Assembly: GCF_000735605.1 (NCBI RefSeq)
Contig: NZ_JPKG01000058.1
Location: 1-64,000, forward strand
DNA from: Allobosea sp. LC85
GTDB lineage: Bacteria > Pseudomonadota > Alphaproteobacteria > Rhizobiales > Beijerinckiaceae
Direction: 5' to 3'
Length of the DNA: 64,000 bases
A model generated the notes under the pieces. The model made no database searches and was not told the origin of the DNA. It worked only from the letters and a program-made list of their open reading frames with translations. This document shows positions 8,100-17,404 of the stretch, piece by piece (the stretch's first letter is position 1; each line of letters starts with the position of its first letter). The translations under genes were made by a program, and so were the position numbers.

Positions 8100-9020
8100 C
8101 TAGCTCCCGGGCTCGCGGTCAGGCAGGCTGCGTGCCGAAAAGTCACAGCACTCCTGCGCGATCTCGGCCACGCGTGCCGCAAGCGGCGACAGGTCCCGGG
8201 CGCGGTGCACGGCGAAATAGCGGATCGGTGGAATAGCCGGCTCCGTCTTGATGACGCGCAAAAGGCCATTCCTGATCTCAGGTCCGAAATAGCTCGCGGT
8301 CAGAAAGGTGACGCCCAGGCCTGACGCCGCGAGCCCGGCCAAGACATTCAGGCTGTTGCACTGGACCACGCGATTGATCTGCAGGCCATTCGCCACGGCC
8401 CAGTCGAGCACCAGCCGCTGCAGGCCCGAGCCCTGCGTCTGGCTCAGGATCGGATATTTTGCCATATCGCGCAGCGGGATGCAGTCTTCGACCGGGCCGA
8501 AGCCCGGCGCCGCGACCCATTCGAGCTGAACCTCTTTCAGAGGCACCGTGGTGAGCTCAGGCGTCTGCGGTGGATCGAGCCCAATCACGAGGTCGAGCTC
8601 GTTTGCGGCGAGCTTGCCGAACAGGTCGACACTCGCCGCGACCTCCGGCACCGGTATCAGGTTCGGGTAGGTGCGCTTCATCGCGACGACGAGCTTCGGC
8701 AGCCAGGTCAGCGCTACGAGCTCGGTGGCGCCAAAGCGGAAGGGACCCGCAAAGGTCGCGGGGCCGCTGGCCGCTTCGCGAAAGCGCACCTCCAACGCCA
8801 GCATCTCGGTCGCGACCGGCAAGCTCGCCTCACCTGCCCGGGTCAGCCGCAAGGCATGGCTCGTGCGATCGAAGAGCGGCCCGTTGACGACGGCCTCGAT
8901 CTCCAGAATCCGCTTCGAGATCGTGGACTGAGCCAGGTTGAGACGCACGGCCGCCTCGGTGAACCCGCCCAGCGTCGCTGTCCAATAGAATGCCTCAAGC
9001 TGCTTCAGAGTGACTGGCAT
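8100..9020 (-). CDS. LysR-family transcriptional regulator
   Basis: 306 residues. The N-terminal winged helix-turn-helix (about 1-60: LKQLEAFYWTATLGGFTEAA, LAQSTISKRI) is followed by a periplasmic-binding-protein-like effector domain (about 90-290). It is transcribed away from the RraA-like/aminotransferase/ABC operon and separated from it by 155 bp containing a 15-bp palindrome, the usual arrangement for a LysR regulator of a divergent catabolic operon. The inducer is probably the transported amino acid or a breakdown product (inference). The C-terminus lies next to the dhaK remnant. Confidence 0.9.
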   Translation of the reverse strand: MPVTLKQLEAFYWTATLGGFTEAAVRLNLAQSTISKRILEIEAVVNGPLFDRTSHALRLTRAGEASLPVATEMLALEVRFREAASGPATFAGPFRFGATELVALTWLPKLVVAMKRTYPNLIPVPEVAASVDLFGKLAANELDLVIGLDPPQTPELTTVPLKEVQLEWVAAPGFGPVEDCIPLRDMAKYPILSQTQGSGLQRLVLDWAVANGLQINRVVQCNSLNVLAGLAASGLGVTFLTASYFGPEIRNGLLRVIKTEPAIPPIRYFAVHRARDLSPLAARVAEIAQECCDFSARSLPDREPGS

Positions 9021-9094
9021 GGGGAGCAGGCCTCAAAACCGAGATCGATCACTATCGTCGCCACCAGTATGAATGAAGAAAAGCGATCGTCTCT

Positions 9095-9109
9095 GCGAAT
9101 AATATTCGC
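9095..9109. promoter_or_regulatory. 15-bp palindrome, possible LysR operator
   Basis: GCGAAT-AAT-ATTCGC is a perfect inverted repeat in the LysR/RraA-like divergent intergenic region, 75 bp upstream of the LysR start and 67 bp upstream of the RraA-like start. Binding by the adjacent regulator is inferred from position and symmetry. Confidence 0.4.
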
Positions 9110-9175
9110 TTTCTGTCATCGATGACACGTCACATAATCGTCGCCAAGATCATTTTTCGACGCAGGTTCAAAGCC

Positions 9176-9838
9176 ATGCCGCTGATCGGCCATCGCATCA
9201 ACCCGAGCACATCTGCTGTTCCGGCTGCCATTCTCGACGCCTTTCGCGGCGCAGCCGTCGCGGTCATTTCCGACAACATGAACCGGCTGCACGGCACCAG
9301 GAACCTCAGGCCCTATCATCGCTCGGGCCATCTGGTCGGCACCGCGGTGACGGTGAAGACACGGCCCGGCGACAACCACACCTTGCACAAGGCCTATGAA
9401 TTGCTGCGCCCCGGTGACGTGCTGGTCGTCGATGGCGGCGGCGACCGGATCCAGGCGCTGGTCGGCGAGATCATGATGAATCGCGCCAAGGCCATGGGCG
9501 TCGCGGGTTTCGTCATCGATGGCGCGATCCGCGACGTCGCGGCCTTCCGCGAAGCCGATTTTCCCTGTTATGCGCGCAGCGTCACCCACCGCGGCCCCTA
9601 TAAATCAGGTCCGGGCGAGATCAACGTGCCGGTCGCGATCGACGGCATGGTCGTAATGCCGGGCGATGTGGTGGTCGGCGACACGGACGGCGTGGTGACC
9701 TTCGACCGCGCCGACGCCGAGGGCCTGCTGGCCCTGGTGCGCGAGCAGGAGGCGCGCGAGGCTGGCGCGCTCACCGACATCGCCGAGGGCCGCCTCGACA
9801 AGCCCTATACCGGAATCGTCGAAAAGGCCGCGTCATGA
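9176..9838 (+). CDS. RraA-like / HMG-CHA aldolase family protein
   Basis: 220 residues from the ATG at 9176 (an upstream in-frame start at 9122 would add 18 poorly conserved residues). The fold is that of the RraA/class II HMG aldolase superfamily, with GDVLVVDGGG, then DGAIRD carrying the Arg-Asp pair used in catalysis by 4-hydroxy-4-methyl-2-oxoglutarate (HMG) and 4-carboxy-4-hydroxy-2-oxoadipate aldolases, and PGDVVVGDTDGVV. These enzymes cleave 4-hydroxy-2-oxo acids to pyruvate with a divalent metal. It is the first gene of an operon with an aminotransferase and an amino acid importer, which favours a catabolic aldolase over an RNase E regulator. Its stop overlaps the next ATG. Confidence 0.8.
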   Translation: MPLIGHRINPSTSAVPAAILDAFRGAAVAVISDNMNRLHGTRNLRPYHRSGHLVGTAVTVKTRPGDNHTLHKAYELLRPGDVLVVDGGGDRIQALVGEIMMNRAKAMGVAGFVIDGAIRDVAAFREADFPCYARSVTHRGPYKSGPGEINVPVAIDGMVVMPGDVVVGDTDGVVTFDRADAEGLLALVREQEAREAGALTDIAEGRLDKPYTGIVEKAAS

Positions 9839-11049
9839 CCGTCACCGCCATCCCGCTCTCGGCCCGCGTCCAACGCATCAAGCCTTCGCCCAGCATGGTC
9901 GCGCGCATGCGCGCCCATGAGTTGCGGGCGCTGGGCCGCGACATCATCGACCTCACCACCGGCGAGCCCGATTTCGACACGCCCCTCCACATCCAGCAGG
10001 CGGCGACGGCCGCGATGGCAGCCGGAGAGACCCGCTACGCGCCGGTCAATGGCACGCTGCGGCTGCGCCAGGCGATCGCCGCGAAGTTCGAGCGCGAGAA
10101 TGGCGTCAGCTATCTCCTCGACCAGATCGTGGTCGGCAGCGGCGCCAAGCAGGTCATCTTCAACGCGCTCGCGGCGACGCTGGGCGAAGGCGACGAGGTC
10201 ATCGTGCCGGCGCCATATTGGGTGTCCTATCCCGATATGGTCCTGGCCTGCGACGGCACACCCGTGATCGTGGCTTGCGGCGAAAACTCCGGTTTCAAGC
10301 TGACACCCGCGGCACTCGAAGGCGCGATCACGCCGAAGACGCGCTGGCTTCTCCTGAACACGCCCTCGAACCCGACAGGCGCCTTCTATTCGGCCGCCGA
10401 GATGACGGCGCTGACCGAGGTGCTGCTGCGCCATCCGCATGTGGCGCTGATGACGGACGATATCTACGAACACATCCGCTTCGACGGCGGCGAGCCGGTC
10501 TGCCCCGTGGTGATCGCGCCCGGGCTGCGCGAGCGCACGCTGCTGGTCAACGGCGTGTCCAAGACCTACGCCATGACCGGCTTCCGCATCGGCTACGGCG
10601 CCGGCCCGAAGCCGCTCGTGACGGCGATGAACGTCATCCAGTCGCAGTCCACCTCCGCCGCGGCGGCCCCGAGCATGGCCGCGGCCGCCGCCGCGCTCGA
10701 AGGCGATCAAGGCTTCGTCGGCGAAGCCCGCCTCGCCTATCGCACGCGTCGCGACCGGGCGGTCGAGATGCTCAACGCGATCGACGGCATCACCTGCCTC
10801 ACGCCCGACGGCGCCTTCTACGTCTACCCGTCCTGCGCCGGGTTGATCGGCAAAAGGACGCCTGATGGCCGCGCATTGAAGAGCGATCTCGATATCGCGC
10901 TCTATTTCCTGGAGGAGGCTGGCGTCGCCATGCTCGACGGCTCGGCCTATGGGCTGTCGCCCTATCTGCGCCTGTCGATCGCGACATCTCTCGACGCGAT
11001 CGACGAGGCATGCGCGCGGATGAAGCGCGCAAGCAACGCATTGCAATGA
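9835..11049 (+). CDS. Class I PLP aminotransferase (aspartate aminotransferase-like)
   Basis: 404 residues, normal for fold-type I aminotransferases. It has the N-terminal LTTGEPDFDTP, NTPSNPTG (binding the substrate carboxylate and PLP), a DDIYEH region, and the PLP Schiff-base lysine at about Lys243 in NGVSKTYAMTGFRIGY. It starts inside the stop of the RraA-like gene (ATGA), so the products are likely made in step. In this context it would convert an imported amino acid to the 2-oxo acid that the aldolase cleaves. The exact substrate cannot be read from the sequence. Confidence 0.88.
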   Translation: MTVTAIPLSARVQRIKPSPSMVARMRAHELRALGRDIIDLTTGEPDFDTPLHIQQAATAAMAAGETRYAPVNGTLRLRQAIAAKFERENGVSYLLDQIVVGSGAKQVIFNALAATLGEGDEVIVPAPYWVSYPDMVLACDGTPVIVACGENSGFKLTPAALEGAITPKTRWLLLNTPSNPTGAFYSAAEMTALTEVLLRHPHVALMTDDIYEHIRFDGGEPVCPVVIAPGLRERTLLVNGVSKTYAMTGFRIGYGAGPKPLVTAMNVIQSQSTSAAAAPSMAAAAAALEGDQGFVGEARLAYRTRRDRAVEMLNAIDGITCLTPDGAFYVYPSCAGLIGKRTPDGRALKSDLDIALYFLEEAGVAMLDGSAYGLSPYLRLSIATSLDAIDEACARMKRASNALQ

Positions 11050-11072
11050 CCATAAGAACAGGGGACCCGACC

Positions 11073-11885
11073 ATGAAGCTGATTTCGATCCTGGGCCTTG
11101 CCGCCCTTCTGGCCGGCACCGCCGCCACAGCGGCCAAGGCCGACCAGCTCGCCGACATCAAGGCGCGCGGAAAGCTGATCTGCGGCACGCTCGGCACGGC
11201 CGAACCGTTCTCGTTCCAGCACCCGCAGACCCGCCAGATCGTCGGCTACGACGTCGATATCTGCCAGAAGGTCGCGGACTCGCTCGGCGTGACGCTCGAA
11301 CTGAAGCCGATCGCGGTGGAGGCCCGCATTCCCGAACTGACGCAGGGCCGCGTCGACATTCTCGCCGCCAATCTCGGCTACACAACCGAGCGCGCCCAGC
11401 AGATCGATTTTTCCTATTCCTACTTCGTCAGCCAGCAGAAGCTGTTGGTGACGAAGGAATCGGGCATCGCGACGCTCGACAAGCTGGCCGGCAAGAAGGT
11501 CACGGCGATCAAGGGCTCGTCTTCGGAACAGGGCGTGCGCCGCCTGATCCCGACGGCGGAGACCGTGACCTTTCAGGACACCTCCTCGGCCTTCCTGGCG
11601 CTCGCCCAGGACAAGGTCGACGCCTTCTGCGGCTCGGAGCTGATCCTCGTGAAGCTCGCCAAGCAGTCGAAGGTGCCGATGGCGGTGATCGAGAAATCGC
11701 TCTTCGTCGAGCCCTGGGGCCTCGGACTGCGTCGCGGCGAGACCGGCTTCAAGGACCATGTCAACGGCGTCCTGACGAAGCTCGCCAGCTCCGGCGAGAT
11801 CGACACGGTCTTCTCGAAATGGCTGGGCGCAGGCACCGCCTTCGACATCAGGCGCGATTTCCCGATCGAAGAGATCAAGGGCTGA
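11073..11885 (+). CDS. Polar amino acid ABC transporter, substrate-binding protein
   Basis: 270 residues from the ATG at 11073. A Sec signal peptide ends near AAKA-DQ (residue 22). The mature part is an SBP_bac_3 domain (GKLICGTLGTAEPFSF, VGYDVDICQKVADSLG, GRVDILAANLGYTTERAQQIDFS), as in glutamate/glutamine/polar amino acid binding proteins. An upstream in-frame start at 11010 would overlap the aminotransferase gene and lacks the signal peptide context. It lies 23 bp after the aminotransferase. A hairpin repeat (11890-11992) separates it from the permease genes. Confidence 0.9.
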   Translation: MKLISILGLAALLAGTAATAAKADQLADIKARGKLICGTLGTAEPFSFQHPQTRQIVGYDVDICQKVADSLGVTLELKPIAVEARIPELTQGRVDILAANLGYTTERAQQIDFSYSYFVSQQKLLVTKESGIATLDKLAGKKVTAIKGSSSEQGVRRLIPTAETVTFQDTSSAFLALAQDKVDAFCGSELILVKLAKQSKVPMAVIEKSLFVEPWGLGLRRGETGFKDHVNGVLTKLASSGEIDTVFSKWLGAGTAFDIRRDFPIEEIKG

Positions 11886-11889
11886 GGGC

Positions 11890-11992
11890 TTGGATCGCCG
11901 TGCGTCCGTTCTGACGCAGGAGGGGCGATCTATCTCTTTGGTTGAGCATCGGATCTTTCCGAAACCGGATTCCACTTTTCCGTCCGATGCTC
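11890..11992. repeat. Interspersed hairpin repeat, copy 3
   Basis: Same layout as copies 2 and 4: GGATCGCC...GGCGATC, spacer ATCTCTTTGGTT, then a hairpin bounded by GAGCATCGGA (11944-11953) and TCCGATGCTC (11983-11992). It sits inside the ABC operon between the binding protein gene and the first permease gene, where it could fold in the mRNA and set the stoichiometry of binding protein to membrane components (inference). Confidence 0.85.
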
Positions 11993-12022
11993 GAGAGGCC
12001 CGGCTGCGGGAGGCGGCGCGCG

Positions 12023-12721
12023 ATGGGATATGTTTTCGACCTGCGTGGCGTGCTCAGCGGCCAGTATCTCGACTGGTTCCTGATCGGCGTCGCGACCACG
12101 CTCGCCCTGACCTGCGCTGCCTGGTGCCTTGCCATGGCGATGGGCATCGTCCTCACGCTGATCAGGATGATCCCGCTGCCGCCGCTCGGCTGGCTCGTTG
12201 CGCTCTATGTCGAGTATCACCGCAACGTCCCTCTGCTGGTGCAGATCTTCGTCTGGTATTTCGGCGTTCCCTCGCTGCTGCCACGCCCGGCCCGGCAATG
12301 GATCAACGCCCATCACGGCGAGTTCCTGCTGGCGGCGATCGCGCTCGGGCTGGCGTCTGCGGCCTATATCGCCGAAGACATTCGCAGCGGCATCCGCTCG
12401 ATCCCCAAGGCGCAATACGAGGCGGCGCGCTCGATCGGCTTCGGCTATCTCGGCGCCATGGGCTATGTCGTGCTGCCTCAGGCGATGCGGATCGCGGTCC
12501 CGCCCCTGATCAACCAGACCCTGCTCCTGTTCAAGAACACCAGCCTCGCCATGGCGATCGGCGTCGGCGAGCTGACCTATCGCACCCGCGAGGTCGAGAG
12601 CTACACCTTCAAGACCTTCGAGGCCTTTGCGGTCGCCACCGCAATCTATCTGGCGATCTCCTTCGGCATCATGGCCCTCGGCGCTTATTCGGGTCAGCGC
12701 CTCAAGCTCGAGGCGCGTTGA
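12023..12721 (+). CDS. Amino acid ABC transporter permease (HisM/GlnP type) 1
   Basis: 232 residues from the ATG at 12023, supported by GGGAGG 10 nt upstream; the longer frame from 11942 runs through the repeat and is unlikely. There are several transmembrane helices, and the cytoplasmic EAA loop is visible (YEAARSIGFGYLGAMGYVVLPQA). This is the inner-membrane channel of the polar amino acid importer; it pairs with the next gene. Its stop TGA shares a base with the following ATG. Confidence 0.9.
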   Translation: MGYVFDLRGVLSGQYLDWFLIGVATTLALTCAAWCLAMAMGIVLTLIRMIPLPPLGWLVALYVEYHRNVPLLVQIFVWYFGVPSLLPRPARQWINAHHGEFLLAAIALGLASAAYIAEDIRSGIRSIPKAQYEAARSIGFGYLGAMGYVVLPQAMRIAVPPLINQTLLLFKNTSLAMAIGVGELTYRTREVESYTFKTFEAFAVATAIYLAISFGIMALGAYSGQRLKLEAR

Positions 12722-13427
12722 TGCTGGAGATCCTGGAGAACAACTGGCTGCTCTTCCTCGTCGGCCAGTATCCGCATGGGCCGATCGGCGGGCTGGCCAT
12801 GACGCTGTTCATGGCTGTGATCGCGCTCGCCCTGTGCTTCCCGTTCGCGATCGCACTGGCGCTGGCCCGGCTCAGCCCCTATCGCTGGCTGCGCCTGCCG
12901 GCGACGGCGATCGTGCACACGGTGCGCGGCCTGCCGTTGATCATGTTCATCTTCTGGACCTACTTCGTCTCGCCGCTGGTGATCGGACGCGCGGTCGGCG
13001 GGGTCGAGACGCTCGTCATCGCGCTGGTGGTCTACGAGGCGGCCTATCTCTCGGAGATCATCCGCGCCGGCATCGAGGGCCTGCCCAAGGGCCAGGTCGA
13101 GGCCGCCAGGTCACTCGGTCTGCGCTATTGGCCAACGACCATCAAAGTCGTGCTGCCGCAGGCGCTGCACAACATGCTGCCGAGCATGGTCAGCCAGTTC
13201 GTCTCGACCATCAAGGAAACCTCGCTCGGCTACGTCATCAGCGCCCATGAGCTGACCTTCGCGGCGAGCCAGGTGAACAATGTGCTCCTGACCCAGCCTT
13301 TCGAGGTCTATGGCATCCTGGCCCTGACCTATTTCGCGCTGTGCTTCGCATTGAGCTCGCTGGCGCGCTTGATCGAGCGGCGCATCTCGTCGGGGCGCGG
13401 CGGGGCGCCCGGCGTCATCGTCGCAGC

Positions 13428-13431
<4 letters not shown>
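12721..13431 (+). CDS. Amino acid ABC transporter permease (HisM/GlnP type) 2
   Basis: 236 residues. It starts in a TGATG overlap with permease 1. It has five or so transmembrane segments and an EAA loop (VEAARSLGLRYWPTTIKVVLPQA), together with VRGLPLIMFIFW, typical of polar amino acid permeases. It forms a heterodimeric channel with permease 1. Its stop overlaps the ATPase start (ATGA). Confidence 0.9.
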
Positions 13432-14183
<752 letters not shown>

Positions 14184-14230
14184 GAGCAAACTGAGCCGAT
14201 TCAGCGCGCCACGTCTTCAGGCTGATCTCG

Positions 14231-17200
14231 TCATCCCGGCCTTCCCTGCAGCTGGCTGTGGGTTCGTGCCGTAGCGGATGGTGGTGCATCTGCGAGCGCT
14301 GCACCCCAGCCTTTCACGAGCCCGTAGATCGCAGGGATCACCATCAGCGTCAGCACGGTCGATGACATCATGCCGCCGATCATCGGCACGGCAATGCGTT
14401 GCATCACCTCCGAACCCGTTCCGGTGTTCCAGAGGATCGGCAGCAGGCCGGCCATGATCGCGATCACGGTCATGATCTTGGGCCGCACGCGCTCGACCGC
14501 GCCCTGCATGATGGCTTCGTGCAACTCGGTCCGCGTGAACGCCCTGCCCTCTGCCGCGCAGCGGGCCTGCACCTCCTTCAACGCGTGGTCGAGATAGATC
14601 AGCATGATCACGCCGGTCTCGGCCGCAACGCCGGCAAGGGCGATGAAGCCGACCGCGACCGCCACCGACATGTTGAAGCCTTCCCACCAGAGCAGCCAGA
14701 CGCCGCCGATCAGGGCGAAAGGCAGCGAGAGCATGACGATGAAGGTCTCGGTCAGCCTGCGGAAATTCAAGTAGAGCAGCAGGAAGATGATCGCGAGCGT
14801 CAGCGGTACGACCAGCTTCAGGCGTGCCTCTGCCCGTTCGAGATACTCGAACTGCCCGCTCCAGGCGACGCGGTAGCCAGAAGGCAGTTTCACCGACTGA
14901 TCGATCGCGTTCTGCGCCTCGCGGACATAGCCGCCGAGATCGCGCCCGGCGATGTCGACGAAGATATAGGTCGCGAGCTGGCTATTCTCGGTGCGGATCG
15001 TGGTCGCCCCCCGCTTGCGCTCGACCTTGGCGATTTCTCCGAGCGGCACGGTGCCGCCGGACGCCGTCGTGACCTGGACCTCGCGCGCGATGGCCTGCGG
15101 ATCGGAGCGCAGGTCCCTGGGATAGCGGATGGTGACGCCGTAGCGCTCGCGGCCCTCGACCGTCGTCGTCACCGTCTCGCCGCCCATTGCCATCACGACC
15201 GCGCCCTGGACGTCGCCGACGGAGAGCCCATAGCGCCCGAGCGCGATCCGATCCGGCACGATGTCGAGGAAATAGCCGCCGATGACGCGTTCGGCATAGG
15301 CGCTGGTCGTGCCCGGCACGTTGCGCAGCACCGTTTCAATCTGGCGGGCGATGCCTTCCATCTGCGCGAGGTCCGTTCCGAAGACCTTGATCCCGATCGG
15401 CGTGCGGATGCCAGTCGCCAGCATGTCGATGCGGGCCCGGATCGGCTGGGTCCAGGCATTGGAGACACCGGGAAACTGCAAGGCCCTGTCCATCTCGGCC
15501 TTGAGGCTGTCGACGGTGACGCCGTCACGCCATTCGGCTTGCGGCTTCAGGTTGATGATCGTCTCGAACATCTCGGTCGGGGCTGGGTCGGTCGCGGTCT
15601 GGGCGCGACCGGCCTTGCCGTAGACCGAGGCGACCTCCGGGAAGGACCGGATGATCTGGTTCTGGATTTGCAGCAACTCGGCCGCCTTGGTCACGGAAAT
15701 GCCGGGCAAGGTCGTCGGCATATACATCAATGTGCCCTCGTTCAGCGCCGGCATGAACTCGGAGCCGAGCTGACGCGCCGGCCAGACGCTGGCGCCCAGC
15801 GCCGCCAAGGCCAGCAGGATCGTCAGCGTCTTGGCCTTGAGCACCCCGCGGATCAGCGGGCGATAGAGAGCGATCAGCCCACGGTTGATCGGGTTCTTGT
15901 GCTCGGGAATGATTTTGCCCCTGACGAAGACGACCATCAGCGCCGGTACAAGCGTCACCGACAGCAAGGCCGCGGCCGCCATCGCGAAGGTCTTGGTGTA
16001 GGCGAGCGGCCCGAACAGCCGACCCTCCTCCGCTTCCAGCGAGAAGATCGGCAGGAACGAGACGGTAATGACGAGCAGGGTGAAGAACAGAGCCGGTCCG
16101 ACCTCGTTCGCCGCCTCGATCAGGATCTCGATGCGTGGCTTGTCGGGCGGCGCTCGTTCGAGATGCTTGTGCGCGTTCTCGATCATGACGATCGCAGCGT
16201 CGATCATGGCGCCGACAGCGATCGCGATGCCGCCGAGGCTCATGATGTTGGAGCCTAAGCCCAGCGCCTTCATCGCCGCGAAGGCCATCAGGATGCCGAC
16301 CGGCAGCATCAGGATCGCCACCAGCGCGCTGCGCAGATGCAGCAGGAAGACGATGCAGACCAGCGCGACGATGGCGCTCTCCTCGATCAGCGTCACCTTC
16401 AGCGTCTCGATCGCCCGCTCGATCAGCTGCGAGCGGTCGTAGACCGGCACGATCTCCGCCCCGCCCGGTAGCGATGGCGCGATCTCGGCGAGCCGCGCCT
16501 TGGCGCGCTCGATCACGCCAAGCGCATTCGCCCCGAAGCGCTGCAGCACGATGCCGCTCGCGACCTCGCCTTCGCCGTTGAGTTCGGTGATGCCGCGCCG
16601 CTCGTCGGGGCCGAGCTCGACGCGGGCGACATCCGCCAGCCGCAAGGGCACGCCGCGCTCGCTCCTGAGGACGATGTTCTCGATATCGCTGATCGACTTC
16701 AGATAGCCGCGCCCGCGCACCACGAACTCGAACTCGGCGAGCTCGACGGTGCGCCCGCCGACATCCATGTTGCTGCTGCGCACGGCTTCGCGCAGCGCCG
16801 CCAGCGAGACGCCCTGCGCCCGCAGCCGCACCGGATCGACCACGACGGCGTATTGCTTGACGAAGCCGCCGACGCTGGCGACCTCCGCTACACCCTCGGC
16901 GCGCGAGGCAGCGAAACGCACGAGCCAATCCTGCGTCGAGCGCAGCTCGGCCAGCGTCATCTCCTTGGCCATGACGGCGTATTGATAGACCCAGCCCACG
17001 CCGGTCGCGTCCGGGCCGAGTGTTGGCGCGACACCGGGCGGCAATCGGCGCGCTGCCGCATTGAGATATTCGAGCACGCGTGAGCGCGCCCAGTACGGAT
17101 CAGTGCCGTCTTCAAAGATCACATAGACGAAGGAGACCCCGAAGAACGAGAAGCCGCGCACGACGCGCGCCTTCGGCACGGTCAGCATCGCGGTCGTCAG

Positions 17201-17404
17201 CGGATAGGTGACCTGATCCTCGATCACCTGCGGCGCCTGGCCGGAATACTCGGTATAGACGATGACCTGGACGTCGGAGAGATCGGGGATGGCGTCGAGC
17301 GGCAGCGTCCTCACCGCATAAAGCCCTGCCGCGACGGCAAAGGCCGTGCCGACGAAGACGAGGACGAGGTTGCGCGCCGACCAGGCGATCAGACGGGCGA
17401 TCAT
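14231..17404 (-). CDS. cusA: CusA/CzcA-family heavy-metal RND efflux pump
   Basis: 1057 residues, the full length of HME-RND inner-membrane pumps. The N-terminus (MIARLIAWSARNLVLVFVG), LPLDAIPDLSDVQV, YRKVDALKELGIPVAEIVAEV-like porter region and the TM4 segment GAMIDAAIVMIENAHKHLE with its Asp and Glu proton-relay residues are typical of the CusA (Cu+/Ag+) branch. It starts within the stop of the adaptor gene (ATGA). With the upstream periplasmic adaptor it should expel copper or silver from the periplasm and cytoplasm. No outer-membrane CusC-like gene is present in the cluster, so a TolC-type channel elsewhere is needed. The metal is inferred from the family and the copper-related neighbours. 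Confidence 0.92.
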   Translation of the reverse strand: MIARLIAWSARNLVLVFVGTAFAVAAGLYAVRTLPLDAIPDLSDVQVIVYTEYSGQAPQVIEDQVTYPLTTAMLTVPKARVVRGFSFFGVSFVYVIFEDGTDPYWARSRVLEYLNAAARRLPPGVAPTLGPDATGVGWVYQYAVMAKEMTLAELRSTQDWLVRFAASRAEGVAEVASVGGFVKQYAVVVDPVRLRAQGVSLAALREAVRSSNMDVGGRTVELAEFEFVVRGRGYLKSISDIENIVLRSERGVPLRLADVARVELGPDERRGITELNGEGEVASGIVLQRFGANALGVIERAKARLAEIAPSLPGGAEIVPVYDRSQLIERAIETLKVTLIEESAIVALVCIVFLLHLRSALVAILMLPVGILMAFAAMKALGLGSNIMSLGGIAIAVGAMIDAAIVMIENAHKHLERAPPDKPRIEILIEAANEVGPALFFTLLVITVSFLPIFSLEAEEGRLFGPLAYTKTFAMAAAALLSVTLVPALMVVFVRGKIIPEHKNPINRGLIALYRPLIRGVLKAKTLTILLALAALGASVWPARQLGSEFMPALNEGTLMYMPTTLPGISVTKAAELLQIQNQIIRSFPEVASVYGKAGRAQTATDPAPTEMFETIINLKPQAEWRDGVTVDSLKAEMDRALQFPGVSNAWTQPIRARIDMLATGIRTPIGIKVFGTDLAQMEGIARQIETVLRNVPGTTSAYAERVIGGYFLDIVPDRIALGRYGLSVGDVQGAVVMAMGGETVTTTVEGRERYGVTIRYPRDLRSDPQAIAREVQVTTASGGTVPLGEIAKVERKRGATTIRTENSQLATYIFVDIAGRDLGGYVREAQNAIDQSVKLPSGYRVAWSGQFEYLERAEARLKLVVPLTLAIIFLLLYLNFRRLTETFIVMLSLPFALIGGVWLLWWEGFNMSVAVAVGFIALAGVAAETGVIMLIYLDHALKEVQARCAAEGRAFTRTELHEAIMQGAVERVRPKIMTVIAIMAGLLPILWNTGTGSEVMQRIAVPMIGGMMSSTVLTLMVIPAIYGLVKGWGAALADAPPSATARTHSQLQGRPG

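Noticed and set aside
9805..11046. 413-codon frame antisense to the aminotransferase
   Set aside because: The sense strand has all aminotransferase motifs and operon overlaps; the antisense product is a low-complexity Arg/Asp/His sequence.
11890..12022. Extended N-terminus of the first permease through the repeat
   Set aside because: The ATG at 12023 has a proper ribosome site and gives a normal permease start; the longer version would translate the hairpin repeat.
14399..16258. 619-codon open frame antisense to cusA
   Set aside because: Translation is Arg/Gly/Asp/His-rich with no domain motif; it is the mirror of a GC-rich real gene, which has intact RND motifs across the same stretch.
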